64,000 bases of DNA from Saprospiraceae bacterium (GTDB lineage Bacteria > Bacteroidota > Bacteroidia > Chitinophagales > Saprospiraceae). Numbering within the stretch: position 1 is the first letter of the stretch; each line of letters starts with the position of its first letter. The translations under genes were made by a program, and so were the position numbers. The notes under the pieces are model-generated. The model searched no databases. It was not told the origin of the DNA and worked only from the letters and a program-made list of their open reading frames with translations. This document shows, in pieces, positions 8,093 to 16,920 of this stretch. The stretch spans positions 1,770,001 to 1,834,000 of the forward strand of contig JADJLQ010000001.1 in the NCBI GenBank assembly GCA_016709995.1. The letters run 5' to 3'.

Positions 8093-10648
8093 TTATTTAG
8101 GTGGATTAGTTTGTAAATCTTTTTGAATTCGTTGATTGAGCTCAATGGCTGTCCAGGGCATCACTCTACCCTGCGTGAGATGCCTGGCTCCTCCGACCAC
8201 TCGATTGCTGACAGGCTCGGCAGCATTGCCCCATTCATTTCTTATATAATTTATGATGGCCGTAATCTGACCATCATCCATGACCGAGTGCGCGGGCATC
8301 ACAGGTAAAATATCAGGCACATCATATTTTTTTTCATTCACTTCTATGGGTCCTTCTATACCATGCAAGATTAAAAGGGCAAGTCTTTTTGGGTCACCCA
8401 ATACCCAGTCAGATCCAATCAAGGTTGGCGCAAACCGAGTCACTCCGGCGCCATCGCTGCCATGACATCCCGCACAGGTAGTCAGAAAAAACTGCCGCCC
8501 CAATGAAAACTGTTTTTGATCTATTTCACCGGTCATGGCGGAGGACTGCGTTGTTTTTTTATCAGGGATATGTCCGGGCCATTCAAACATCTGATTCAAG
8601 ATCTTCATTCGTTGGTCATCCAGCAAATTGGCAGCATTCAGCACAGGAGGGGCTTTTGATAATTTGATTGGCTTGAACGCATTGCTTCTTCCTTGAATTG
8701 AGAGCGCAGTGAGAATAGTTTTTGATTGCCAAAGTTGATCATCAGCTGATGATAGATTTGTCAAGAGGTTATTCATTTCAGCGCCATCACCATTTTTCAA
8801 AACCGCTGTGGCCAACATTTCCAGAAAGACCTGTTTGGCCGGAGTTGATTGCCCCCACCAGGGAGATTGCTGTAGATTTTTTAAAAAAGAATATTCATTT
8901 TTATACAAGCTACTTAAAATGGCGTCCCGCATTAAAGCGGAAGTATCCTGTCGATTAAGTATAAAGAGCAACGTAGTACTTGCTCTATTAAAATCAACTG
9001 CCCCTGCACTTAAAGCTATCTGAAGCAATTCTTTATCTCCGGCTTTTTTTGAATTTCGCTCCAAAGCAACTGCAAGTTGAGATTTCACCACACCATTATT
9101 TTCAGCAAAGTGCTCCAATAACCTTATTGCAGTAGATCTGATTGCCTCCTCAGTGTCTGAGGAAAGCACGATCAAATCATTTGCCTTCAAGAGGCCCAGG
9201 TCTTTTGCTGTCCACAGGGCATGGATCCTGCCAATGGTATTCCGTCCACGCATAATCGAATCTAACAGTTGAGCACCAATATCTTCGGCCTTCCTTTCTA
9301 CCAAAAGTCTTTGTGCCAAATCCCGATACCACCCCTCCCGATGGGACAGATATGGTACCAGCGCTTGATTAGAAGCAGTTGATAGATCTATTTTTTGCCC
9401 GGTTTGCGAGGTTTTACCAACTACTTTCCAGATGCGACCACAGTGTATGGGCAAAACCATTTTCCTTTTTACAGTCTGCTCTCTTAGATAAGGGGTCACA
9501 TAAGCCCCATGTTGGATCAGTCCACGATACATATCTACGATATACATGGCGCCATCCGGGCTATTGGAGAGATACACCGGCCTGAATCGTTCGTCGGTAG
9601 AGGCCAGAAATTCCCGTCCGGGATGTAGGTCACGGGCTGATACCATGTACCCATGTTTTTCAATTACATTTCTTTTGACGAGGTTGCCCGAAGGCTCACA
9701 TACAAATACATTTCCATAATAGGCTGCCGGCATAGCTGCTCCCCTATAATAAAGTGGTGAGCAGGCTGCAGTGAACTCCAACAATCGATTGTTCTCATCC
9801 AGCGTACCGGGTATATAGCCTCGATTGACTGCAATATTCTCACGGATCGGATATACCCGTCGGTCCAGGGTAAGCCCATGGTCTATACCTGTAGTGGTTA
9901 GATGATTTTTGTTTCTTGAAAAATAATTTGGTGGCACCAGATCGGCATGTAGTTGGGACCAATTGTAATTATAATAGAGGCGGCCTTCATCGTCGTGGCT
10001 GATGCCCCACTGGCCTCTAAATTCTGTACTGTCCCGGACCCAATGCCCGTCCTCTAATTTATATCGCAATCTTGACTTTGCATTGTAATACCAATTGTCC
10101 AGTCCGCGCCACAATCCATTGCCAGAGTGTTCGGGCAACATATTGCCTGCGTAGGTCGAGTCGATCAACACTTTACTATCTGCATGCAGATCATGATCGA
10201 GGTCCCTCGTCCACCACAAAGCTGCGTTTTCAACTACCAAAGCTCCATCTGCTACCAGGGCCAGAGCCCGGGGCAAAACCAGGCTATCCAGGTAGATGAT
10301 CGAAGAGTCCATCATCCCATCATCATCTCTGTCCAGTAAGATATTGATCCTTCCTACCCGATCTTTTTCACCTTTGCCATCGATATCCGGCATAAAACCT
10401 CGCATCTCCACCACCCAGATTCTGCCTTGTTCATCAAACTGGATCACCACAGGATCTTGTACCAATGGCTCCGAGGCGACCAATCGAATTTCTAAATCTT
10501 GTTCTAAGGCAAATGATTTTAATTCCTCCTCCGGAGCAAGCACAGGAGTAGTTTCGTCACCGGTATTTTTAACTGCAGACTGCTGGCACCCTATATTGAA
10601 AAACAAATAGGCTAGCCAGATCCCAATTGACAATTTTTTAGTATTCAA
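8093..10648 (-). CDS. PVC-type membrane-bound dehydrogenase lipoprotein with C-terminal cytochrome c
   Basis: An 851-residue lipoprotein: Cys21 in FNIGC is a lipobox. Residues ~40-410 are a beta-propeller dehydrogenase domain (motifs VIQFDEQGRIWVVEMRG, NSPDGAMYIVDMYRG); residues ~420-680 are HEAT-like helical repeats; the C-terminus carries one c-type heme site, CAGCH at residues 725-729, with an axial methionine candidate in ILPVMPAHS. This architecture is common in Planctomycetes and Bacteroidota and is thought to oxidise sugars or alcohols in the periplasm and pass electrons to the heme. It lies 33 bases after the Gfo/Idh/MocA gene and 11 bases before the isomerase gene. Anchor in inner or outer membrane is not determinable. 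Substrate unknown. Confidence 0.88.
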   Translation of the reverse strand: MNTKKLSIGIWLAYLFFNIGCQQSAVKNTGDETTPVLAPEEELKSFALEQDLEIRLVASEPLVQDPVVIQFDEQGRIWVVEMRGFMPDIDGKGEKDRVGRINILLDRDDDGMMDSSIIYLDSLVLPRALALVADGALVVENAALWWTRDLDHDLHADSKVLIDSTYAGNMLPEHSGNGLWRGLDNWYYNAKSRLRYKLEDGHWVRDSTEFRGQWGISHDDEGRLYYNYNWSQLHADLVPPNYFSRNKNHLTTTGIDHGLTLDRRVYPIRENIAVNRGYIPGTLDENNRLLEFTAACSPLYYRGAAMPAAYYGNVFVCEPSGNLVKRNVIEKHGYMVSARDLHPGREFLASTDERFRPVYLSNSPDGAMYIVDMYRGLIQHGAYVTPYLREQTVKRKMVLPIHCGRIWKVVGKTSQTGQKIDLSTASNQALVPYLSHREGWYRDLAQRLLVERKAEDIGAQLLDSIMRGRNTIGRIHALWTAKDLGLLKANDLIVLSSDTEEAIRSTAIRLLEHFAENNGVVKSQLAVALERNSKKAGDKELLQIALSAGAVDFNRASTTLLFILNRQDTSALMRDAILSSLYKNEYSFLKNLQQSPWWGQSTPAKQVFLEMLATAVLKNGDGAEMNNLLTNLSSADDQLWQSKTILTALSIQGRSNAFKPIKLSKAPPVLNAANLLDDQRMKILNQMFEWPGHIPDKKTTQSSAMTGEIDQKQFSLGRQFFLTTCAGCHGSDGAGVTRFAPTLIGSDWVLGDPKRLALLILHGIEGPIEVNEKKYDVPDILPVMPAHSVMDDGQITAIINYIRNEWGNAAEPVSNRVVGGARHLTQGRVMPWTAIELNQRIQKDLQTNPPK

Positions 10649-10681
10649 TTCATCGACTTTTTAACCTGTACGCTTCGCTGA

Positions 10682-12049
10682 TCAGACTTTTAATGGATCA
10701 GGATGTATCCAGGGTTTTCGGTAGGCTCGTTTAAGCAAGGCTGTTGCTTCTGCGTCGCCGGTGACTATCCTTTTTTTAGGATCATACTTCAGTGGTCTGT
10801 TGAGTTTCATAGATAGATTGGCTAGGATACAACTTGCAGTAGAGATATGACCTTCCTGGATATCTGCTACTGGTCGGGAGTGATCGTCTATAGATTTGAG
10901 CAGATCAAGCATATGCAAGCGTGTCGCCGGAGCAGCATTGAGCTCTATCCTGTCTTCCGTCAGGTCCTCAGGATATTTTTCTCTTTCGTAGACGACATCT
11001 TTATGTATTTTTTCTCCATCGCCGACAGGCGTAAAGTCTGCCCGCATCGTACTGGCTTTTAAAGTTCCTTTTTCTCCAAATAGAGTAAATGACCATGGAT
11101 AATCCGGATCTGCAGGCGTGCCCCAGGTCCTGTGTTGCCAGACACAGTTGAGTCCATCGTATTCAAATATCGCAGATTGGGTATCAGAGATATTGGACTT
11201 GGCATCCTTTTGTACATAGATGCCTCCGGTAGATACAATGCTCTTGGGCCAGCCCAGGTTGAGCATCCAGCGCACGGTATCAAACATATGCACGCACATA
11301 TCGCCGGTGATGCCATTGCCATACTCCATAAAAGCCCTCCACCACCGGAGGTGAGGCAACCCATCATACGGTCGCAGCGGAGCAGGACCTGTCCACATCT
11401 CATAATCCAAAAAGTCAGGTATAGGTTCTAAGGGTGGGTTGCTTCCATTGCGCATATGGAGATAACAACACATTTCTACATGAGATATCTTACCTAAAAG
11501 TCCTGCATCTACTATGTTCTTTTTTACATCGATGAGGTGCGGCGTGCTTTTTCTTTGGGTACCTACCTGGACTACTTTGTTGTATTTGCGGGCCGCAGCG
11601 ACCATGGCTTCTCCCTCCATCACATCCACACTGATTGGTTTTTGTACATATACGTGAGCACCGGATTTGACTGCATCGATCATTTGCAGTGCATGCCAGT
11701 GATCCGGTGTGCCGATTAAAACGATATCTAGTTCATTCTCTGACAATAACTTTCTATAATCGCCATAAAGTCGGGGTGTCTTGCCTGATTTTGAGCGTTT
11801 AGTCACCAGATCAGCAGCAGCACCCAGCATATTTTTGTCTACATCACATAAAGCCATCACTTCTACCGGTGCGACCTGCATCAATCGAAACAAGTCACTT
11901 TTGCCATACCACCCGGTACCGATGAGACCGACTTTGAGTGGATTGACCGGATTGATCAGCTCCAGACCAAGAGGCCCAAGAGCAGTATAGGCCATGGTAG
12001 CTGTAGCCCCTTTGAGAAATTCTCTTCTATTGATATTAAATGATTTCAT
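10682..12049 (-). CDS. Tat-exported Gfo/Idh/MocA family oxidoreductase
   Basis: A 455-residue protein beginning at the ATG at 12049. A longer in-frame start at 12091 is possible but would bury the twin-arginine signal (Arg8-Arg9 in NINRREFLKG). The NAD(P)-binding Rossmann motif VGLIGTGWYG follows, then GTPDHWH and a VQKP motif equivalent to the EKP signature of the family; the C-terminal half is the alpha/beta substrate domain. Exported family members usually keep their cofactor tightly bound and act on sugars or glycosides, for example by oxidising and reducing a ring hydroxyl. It is the first gene of the minus-strand set with the cytochrome c dehydrogenase, isomerase and SDR. Likely role: periplasmic sugar or keto-sugar conversion (inference). 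Confidence 0.9.
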   Translation of the reverse strand: MKSFNINRREFLKGATATMAYTALGPLGLELINPVNPLKVGLIGTGWYGKSDLFRLMQVAPVEVMALCDVDKNMLGAAADLVTKRSKSGKTPRLYGDYRKLLSENELDIVLIGTPDHWHALQMIDAVKSGAHVYVQKPISVDVMEGEAMVAAARKYNKVVQVGTQRKSTPHLIDVKKNIVDAGLLGKISHVEMCCYLHMRNGSNPPLEPIPDFLDYEMWTGPAPLRPYDGLPHLRWWRAFMEYGNGITGDMCVHMFDTVRWMLNLGWPKSIVSTGGIYVQKDAKSNISDTQSAIFEYDGLNCVWQHRTWGTPADPDYPWSFTLFGEKGTLKASTMRADFTPVGDGEKIHKDVVYEREKYPEDLTEDRIELNAAPATRLHMLDLLKSIDDHSRPVADIQEGHISTASCILANLSMKLNRPLKYDPKKRIVTGDAEATALLKRAYRKPWIHPDPLKV

Positions 12050-12207
12050 GTCAAAAGTTTTTATTGCCAGGTTAAATTTATGAATAACCAATTTACAATT
12101 TATCCTTCATTGACCAATAGATTTCGCCCGGCAATCTGAAAGTTTTGGCTTTTAATGAACTATTAGTGGTAATAATTGAATAGAGTGTGTTAGTTTTTTT
12201 TTAGAAT

Positions 12208-13536
12208 TTATCGCTGAACTGCATAGACAGCCTCTTGTCGTCCATCGATATATCTGAACCCGGTACCATCAAAATAACCATCTTGTTCAAGCATCATCCT
12301 GATCACCTTACCATTCCAATCAGGTAAGGATACTGAAGCATTTAATTCTATGGAGTAAGCAGTGTGTGGGTGCAAAGGGTAATCTCCCGGACCTTTGGTC
12401 ACACCCTGATTATCCCACATGCCGATGGTCGGGCCGGCAGCATGACCGTGGGATCCAATGGGGTGTGTATAGATAGCTCCTGTGATGCCTTCAGATTTTG
12501 CCTGGGCCAGGGCATTTGCCAGAATTTGATTTCCACTTAAATTAGCCTTAAAATTTTCTGTGAGAATATCCTGCAGCCTATGAGCTTGCTGGAAAGCCTT
12601 TTGCAGATATTCAGGTACTTCATTTTCTCCAGGCTTGAGTACATAAGCATGTTCCTGCATATCGGTATTCAGTCTCAGATAATTGATGCCAAAATCTACA
12701 TGGAGCAGATCGCCTGGTTGAATGATTTCGATATCGGGCCGCTTGGAGAAAGTGCGCAGGTGATCGAACTTGCCCGTATCCGGCCGCTGAATGTCGACCG
12801 TCGGATGAAACCAGGTATCCAGACCCAACTCCGTGATTCGCTGGCGATACCACCATACTACATCATCCGTGGTAGTGACACCGGGCTGGATCACTTTATC
12901 ACTGAGCCCTTCCCGAAGGATCCGGTGTGAGATACTGGCTATATGCTCATACAAGATCATTTCTTTGGTAGTTCGGGTCTCCAGCCAGGCTACAGCAAGT
13001 TTTTCTGCGGAGTGGAGTCTTGATTTATATGGATCCGGTATCCGTGTGATTAACTGATCATATTCATAATGGCTCAGACCATCTGCATGGGCATAATTGG
13101 GCGAATAGTTGATGCCTATCTTCTTAGGATTGCGTTTCGTGATGGTTTCGATCAATGCATCCCATTGATCAGGATAGACATTGAGATTCCAGGATGCTTT
13201 GAGCAACCCCACATCATATCGGGCGATCGCCAATTGCTCCACTTCTACCCCATTGTCAGAAAACACCATCACCGTACGCCTGCGCGCAGAGATCCATTCA
13301 GCCGGCAGCATCGTCTTCATCACAGGGTCTTCATTGTATTCTCTGGAGATCAATATCCACATATCAAAACCCTCCCGCCGCATGAGCTGTGGCAAAAGAT
13401 GTTCAAATCTATCCGCCAGCACTTCATTGATCACCTGGGCACGTTGGCGCTGATCAAGGATGGTTGGATAGACCTGGGCAGCTAGATTCAAATTGCCAGC
13501 AAAGAATATTAAAAATACCTGAAGTCTTTTCATCAA
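12208..13536 (-). CDS. M24 family metallopeptidase (Xaa-Pro aminopeptidase-like), secreted
   Basis: A 442-residue protein with an N-terminal signal peptide (~20 residues, ending near LAAQ). The creatinase N-terminal domain is followed by the pita-bread fold with metal ligands visible as Asp in LHVDFG, Asp in LNTDMQ, His in THPIGSHGHA, Glu in SIELN, and Glu in MLEQDG. M24 enzymes of this kind cleave Xaa-Pro bonds or related substrates using two metal ions. It is transcribed alone, 158 bases upstream of the sugar oxidation genes on the same strand and diverging from the methyltransferase gene at 13670. The export signal suggests peptide scavenging in the periplasm. Exact substrate is not known. 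Confidence 0.88.
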   Translation of the reverse strand: MMKRLQVFLIFFAGNLNLAAQVYPTILDQRQRAQVINEVLADRFEHLLPQLMRREGFDMWILISREYNEDPVMKTMLPAEWISARRRTVMVFSDNGVEVEQLAIARYDVGLLKASWNLNVYPDQWDALIETITKRNPKKIGINYSPNYAHADGLSHYEYDQLITRIPDPYKSRLHSAEKLAVAWLETRTTKEMILYEHIASISHRILREGLSDKVIQPGVTTTDDVVWWYRQRITELGLDTWFHPTVDIQRPDTGKFDHLRTFSKRPDIEIIQPGDLLHVDFGINYLRLNTDMQEHAYVLKPGENEVPEYLQKAFQQAHRLQDILTENFKANLSGNQILANALAQAKSEGITGAIYTHPIGSHGHAAGPTIGMWDNQGVTKGPGDYPLHPHTAYSIELNASVSLPDWNGKVIRMMLEQDGYFDGTGFRYIDGRQEAVYAVQR

Positions 13537-13669
13537 AATCTACAATTAAAGAGATGACAGCATCCCAGGAGTAATGATAAGGAAATAATGAATTAGTTGA
13601 AAATATTTTTGATGAATTTTACTACCCCCAATATCCTATCTTCGCGTCGAAATCAGTTCATTAACATCC

Positions 13670-14407
13670 ATGCCACTTTTAGAAGAATTTGAGCGCCAGG
13701 GCAATTTTTTATTCAAATACAGAGGGACTATACCCCTGGCAGTCCTTGCCCTGGCACTCTGGGTATTTACGACAAATGAGTCCGTTCGCTTGATCACTCC
13801 GGCTTATTTTTATCTCTGTTTTGCAGTGAGTGTACTGGGCCTCCTGATCAGAATATATACGGTAGGCCATACTCCTAAAAATACCTCAGGGCGCAATACA
13901 AAAGGTCAGTTGGCTGACGAACTGAACACTACAGGGATTTATTCTATGGTCAGGCACCCATTGTACCTGGGCAATTTTTTTATGTGGCTGGGAGCCGCCC
14001 TGCTCACCCAACATGCCTGGTTTATTCTTTTTTTTATAGGATTCTACTGGATATATTATGAAAGGATCATGTTTGCCGAAGAACAGTTTTTGAGAAAAAA
14101 ATTTGGAAGCACCTATACCAATTGGGCTGATCATACACCCGCATTTATCCCTTCTTTACGGTTTGTACAAAAACCTGCCTATTCCTTTAGCCTAAGAAAA
14201 GTGCTTCTTAGAGAGGTCAATGGTTTGATGAATATATTTATCGTATTTGCGGTATTTGATATGACACTCCATTATCTAAAGACTGCTGCCTTTGGCATCA
14301 ACCACTATTTCTGGTTGGTGGGTATCATCATTTCCCTGGTCGCTTACCTTGTTTTAAAATATTTGTCAAAACAGACCAATCTGTTGCAGACGGAGGGAAG
14401 GGTATAA
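13670..14407 (+). CDS. Isoprenylcysteine carboxyl methyltransferase-family membrane protein
   Basis: A 245-residue membrane protein with about six hydrophobic segments. The conserved core is VRHPLYLGNF followed ~40 residues later by ERIMFAEEQFLRKKFG and Y-x-x-W, which is the SAM-binding signature of the ICMT/PEMT superfamily. Bacterial members methylate small lipophilic or thiol compounds; the target here is unknown. A TATCTTCG box, one base from the Bacteroidota -7 consensus, lies at 13637-13644. The gene converges on the AI-2E transporter gene with only 15 bases between the stops. Confidence 0.82.
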   Translation: MPLLEEFERQGNFLFKYRGTIPLAVLALALWVFTTNESVRLITPAYFYLCFAVSVLGLLIRIYTVGHTPKNTSGRNTKGQLADELNTTGIYSMVRHPLYLGNFFMWLGAALLTQHAWFILFFIGFYWIYYERIMFAEEQFLRKKFGSTYTNWADHTPAFIPSLRFVQKPAYSFSLRKVLLREVNGLMNIFIVFAVFDMTLHYLKTAAFGINHYFWLVGIIISLVAYLVLKYLSKQTNLLQTEGRV

Positions 14408-14422
14408 ATTTAATATAGCCAC

Positions 14423-15478
14423 TTACGGTGTATTTTCTTTGACATCGTCCGGCTTTTTCATCAAAAACTCATTGGCATAGATCCTAAACAACAGGATGAT
14501 ATAACTCAGCAGCAAAGGCCCAAATATAAGTCCTATAAATCCAAACAAATTCAGTCCTGCGATTACACCCAATACGGTGATGATAGGATGTACATGACCT
14601 ACTTTATTGAGAAAAGTAATTCTGAAAAGATAGTCCACATTGCCCGTGATCAACAGGCTGTACAATCCCAGCCCGAAAGCATTTAAAGTGTCTCCACTCA
14701 TATACATATATAGCACCAAAGGTATCCAGATGATCATCGTACCGACAACGGGAAAAAAAGCAAAAATAGCCGTTAGAAATCCCCACAGACCATACTCCTG
14801 CACTCCAAATAAGTAGTATCCGATAGCACCAGTGACACCCTGGATAATAGATATCAAGGGTATGCCCAAAGCACTCACTTTGACGAGGCGCTTGGTCTCT
14901 ACAGCAAGTAAATGTATATTTTCAGGCTTTAAGGGCAGTATATTGCTCAAATAAGACTCTATGGCTTTGCCATGCACTAACATATAATACAATACAAAAA
15001 ACATTAAGGCCAGGTTGGCCAGCAGGTTGGCTGTATCATTGAGCATGGAGGGAATGATGACATTAAGTTTATCCTGCAGATTGGACAAAGTCTCCTCAGA
15101 TATCATGGTAAAACCAGCCTTAACCTGTATAGTTTCAATTGCAATCTTTGCTTTACTCACCATCGTGGCCGGGTCGCTCAACAAGGGTTGTATCTGGGGT
15201 TTCAGCATACTATACGTGATGAATACAAGCAAGATCACGAGTAACAGATAAAATAAAAGATACAGTCCGGCTGTCCACCCTTTTTTCCATTTAAAATGAT
15301 AGATTAATTGAAAATAACTGCCTCTGCTGATTATATATAAAGTCAGCGCTCCAAACAATCCGGGCAGAAAGACATACAGCTCCCTGGTCACCAGATAGAT
15401 CATCACCAGCAGCACCATGAGAATCATTAACTGCTTGATCTGGTTATTGAACGTGAGCGGAGGTGGAATTGGGTTCAT
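14423..15478 (-). CDS. AI-2E family transporter / permease
   Basis: A 351-residue polytopic membrane protein with seven to eight hydrophobic segments. The central ~100-residue soluble stretch (residues ~90-150) and the later motif FPVVGTMIIWIPLVLY plus GLIFGPLLL are characteristic of the AI-2E transporter family (formerly PerM/UPF0118). Members export diverse small molecules or act as sodium/proton antiporters; only one is linked to the autoinducer-2 signal, so quorum sensing should not be inferred. Transcribed alone. The start follows a ~255-base intergenic region shared with the vWA gene. Confidence 0.88.
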   Translation of the reverse strand: MNPIPPPLTFNNQIKQLMILMVLLVMIYLVTRELYVFLPGLFGALTLYIISRGSYFQLIYHFKWKKGWTAGLYLLFYLLLVILLVFITYSMLKPQIQPLLSDPATMVSKAKIAIETIQVKAGFTMISEETLSNLQDKLNVIIPSMLNDTANLLANLALMFFVLYYMLVHGKAIESYLSNILPLKPENIHLLAVETKRLVKVSALGIPLISIIQGVTGAIGYYLFGVQEYGLWGFLTAIFAFFPVVGTMIIWIPLVLYMYMSGDTLNAFGLGLYSLLITGNVDYLFRITFLNKVGHVHPIITVLGVIAGLNLFGFIGLIFGPLLLSYIILLFRIYANEFLMKKPDDVKENTP

Positions 15479-15735
15479 TCGAAATGTAATATAGTGCCAA
15501 TATCTGAGGCGTGAAGATTATACATTTTAAGCAATAAACAACTGATCTTCATGGGTTAACAGGCTGATAGTGGTAAACGCAAGCATAAACGACCTCTTGT
15601 GAGTTAACTTTGTTAATCTATAAAATCAACTTTTCACCTTCGACATTGTTTAAAAATCAACGTAAAGCAGATCAAAGTTATTGGAATAAGTTCTGCGATG
15701 GTACATTCCTTTATCTTTGTCAATATCTATAATCT

Positions 15736-16833
15736 ATGATGCACTGGTTTTTTGGAAAAAAAGATCCTAATCTGGAGGGAGACACCCCTTTCGATAAGCT
15801 CTTTAAGTTATTCAAAGAATTATTGTTGCATACTTCGGGCGATGTCACCGAGGCCCTGTCCTGGCTTACCGAGCTGGACAAACGATACAAACTAACCCAG
15901 GAAGATTATGGTATAGCTGATTTTATCCGGGACCTGATCGACAAAGGATATATCAATGAAAACAGGCAAGGCTTTATAGATCATAATCCCAGTGCCAAGT
16001 TAGAGATAGCCCTCCGCAGAACTGCTCTGGATGACATATTTGATCAACTCAAAAAAAGTAAAAAAGGTGATCATAATACCCCTAAATCGGGATTTGGTGA
16101 TGAATATACCTCTGAGATCAGGCCATATGAATTTGGTGACCGGCTGGATCAGATAGCCCTCACAGAGTCCATCAAAAACGCCCAGATAGCACATGGTGTA
16201 GAGGATCTCATCCTGCAGGAAGACAACCTGGAGGTGTATGAGACCTATTTTCAGTCTCAGACCAGTACCGTCCTGATGATTGATATCTCTCACTCCATGA
16301 TACTTTATGGTGAAGACAGGATCACCCCGGCCAAAAAAGTAGCTATGGCCCTGGCTGAGCTCATCACCACCCGATATCCCAAGGATACTTTAGATATCAT
16401 CACGTTTGGCGATGATGCCCAGGAGATCCAGATGAAAGATCTTCCCTATCTCAAAGTGGGGCCCTATCATACCAATACCGTAGCCGGACTTGAACTGGCT
16501 ATGGCGATCTTAAGAAGGCGCAAAAACCCTAACAAACAGATCATGATGATCACCGATGGCAAACCCACCTGTATCAAGATCGGCAAAAAATATTATAAAA
16601 ATGCCTTTGGCATGGATCGCAAAATCGTCAATCGTACGCTCGCGCTCGCGCTCGCGTGCAGGAAACTCCATATCCCCGTGACTACTTTTATGGTAGCTCG
16701 TGATCCCTACCTGGCTCAGTTTGTAGATACCTTCACCCGTGCCAATAATGGTAAAGCATTTTACAGCACGTTGGATACACTGGGGGAATTTATATTTATG
16801 GATTATAAAAAGAGTAAAAAGAGGAAGAGGTGA
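15736..16833 (+). CDS. von Willebrand factor A domain protein (partner of an AAA+ ATPase)
   Basis: A 365-residue soluble protein. The C-terminal half is a vWA domain with an intact metal-ion-dependent adhesion site: Asp183-x-Ser185-x-Ser187 in IDISHSM, a conserved threonine region and TDGKP. The N-terminal half is helical and charged. Proteins of this kind pair with MoxR/BchI-type ATPases and act as substrate adaptors in metal insertion or complex remodelling. The gene encoding such an ATPase follows 87 bases later on the same strand. A TATCTTTG box matching the -7 consensus lies at 15712-15719, 16 bases before the ATG, without a good -33 box. A hexanucleotide repeat within the gene encodes LALALA. 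Cytoplasmic. Confidence 0.85.
   Translation: MMHWFFGKKDPNLEGDTPFDKLFKLFKELLLHTSGDVTEALSWLTELDKRYKLTQEDYGIADFIRDLIDKGYINENRQGFIDHNPSAKLEIALRRTALDDIFDQLKKSKKGDHNTPKSGFGDEYTSEIRPYEFGDRLDQIALTESIKNAQIAHGVEDLILQEDNLEVYETYFQSQTSTVLMIDISHSMILYGEDRITPAKKVAMALAELITTRYPKDTLDIITFGDDAQEIQMKDLPYLKVGPYHTNTVAGLELAMAILRRRKNPNKQIMMITDGKPTCIKIGKKYYKNAFGMDRKIVNRTLALALACRKLHIPVTTFMVARDPYLAQFVDTFTRANNGKAFYSTLDTLGEFIFMDYKKSKKRKR
16637..16656 (+). repeat. Hexanucleotide tandem repeat within the vWA gene
   Basis: CGCTCG is repeated three and a third times and encodes alternating Leu-Ala in frame. Gain or loss of units would not shift the frame. Confidence 0.7.
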
Positions 16834-16862
16834 GGCAGGTTATACTAAAGTAAATCGTTGTG

Positions 16863-16880
16863 CCTTTGCGCCTTTGCGCG
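16863..16880 (+). repeat. Short intergenic direct repeat (CCTTTGCG twice)
   Basis: Two adjacent copies of CCTTTGCG followed by CG lie in the gap between the vWA and AAA+ genes. Similar CTTTGCGCC strings occur dispersed between genes in many Bacteroidota genomes as far as I recall; only this copy was noticed here. Confidence 0.5.
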
Positions 16881-16920
16881 AAATAATTAAAGAAAGACTA
16901 AAAACCTATAAACTGCTAAC

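Noticed and set aside
16637..16656. CGCTCG hexanucleotide tandem as a phase-variation switch
   Set aside because: The unit is six bases long and in frame, so changes in copy number would only add or remove Leu-Ala pairs. There is no sign of switching.
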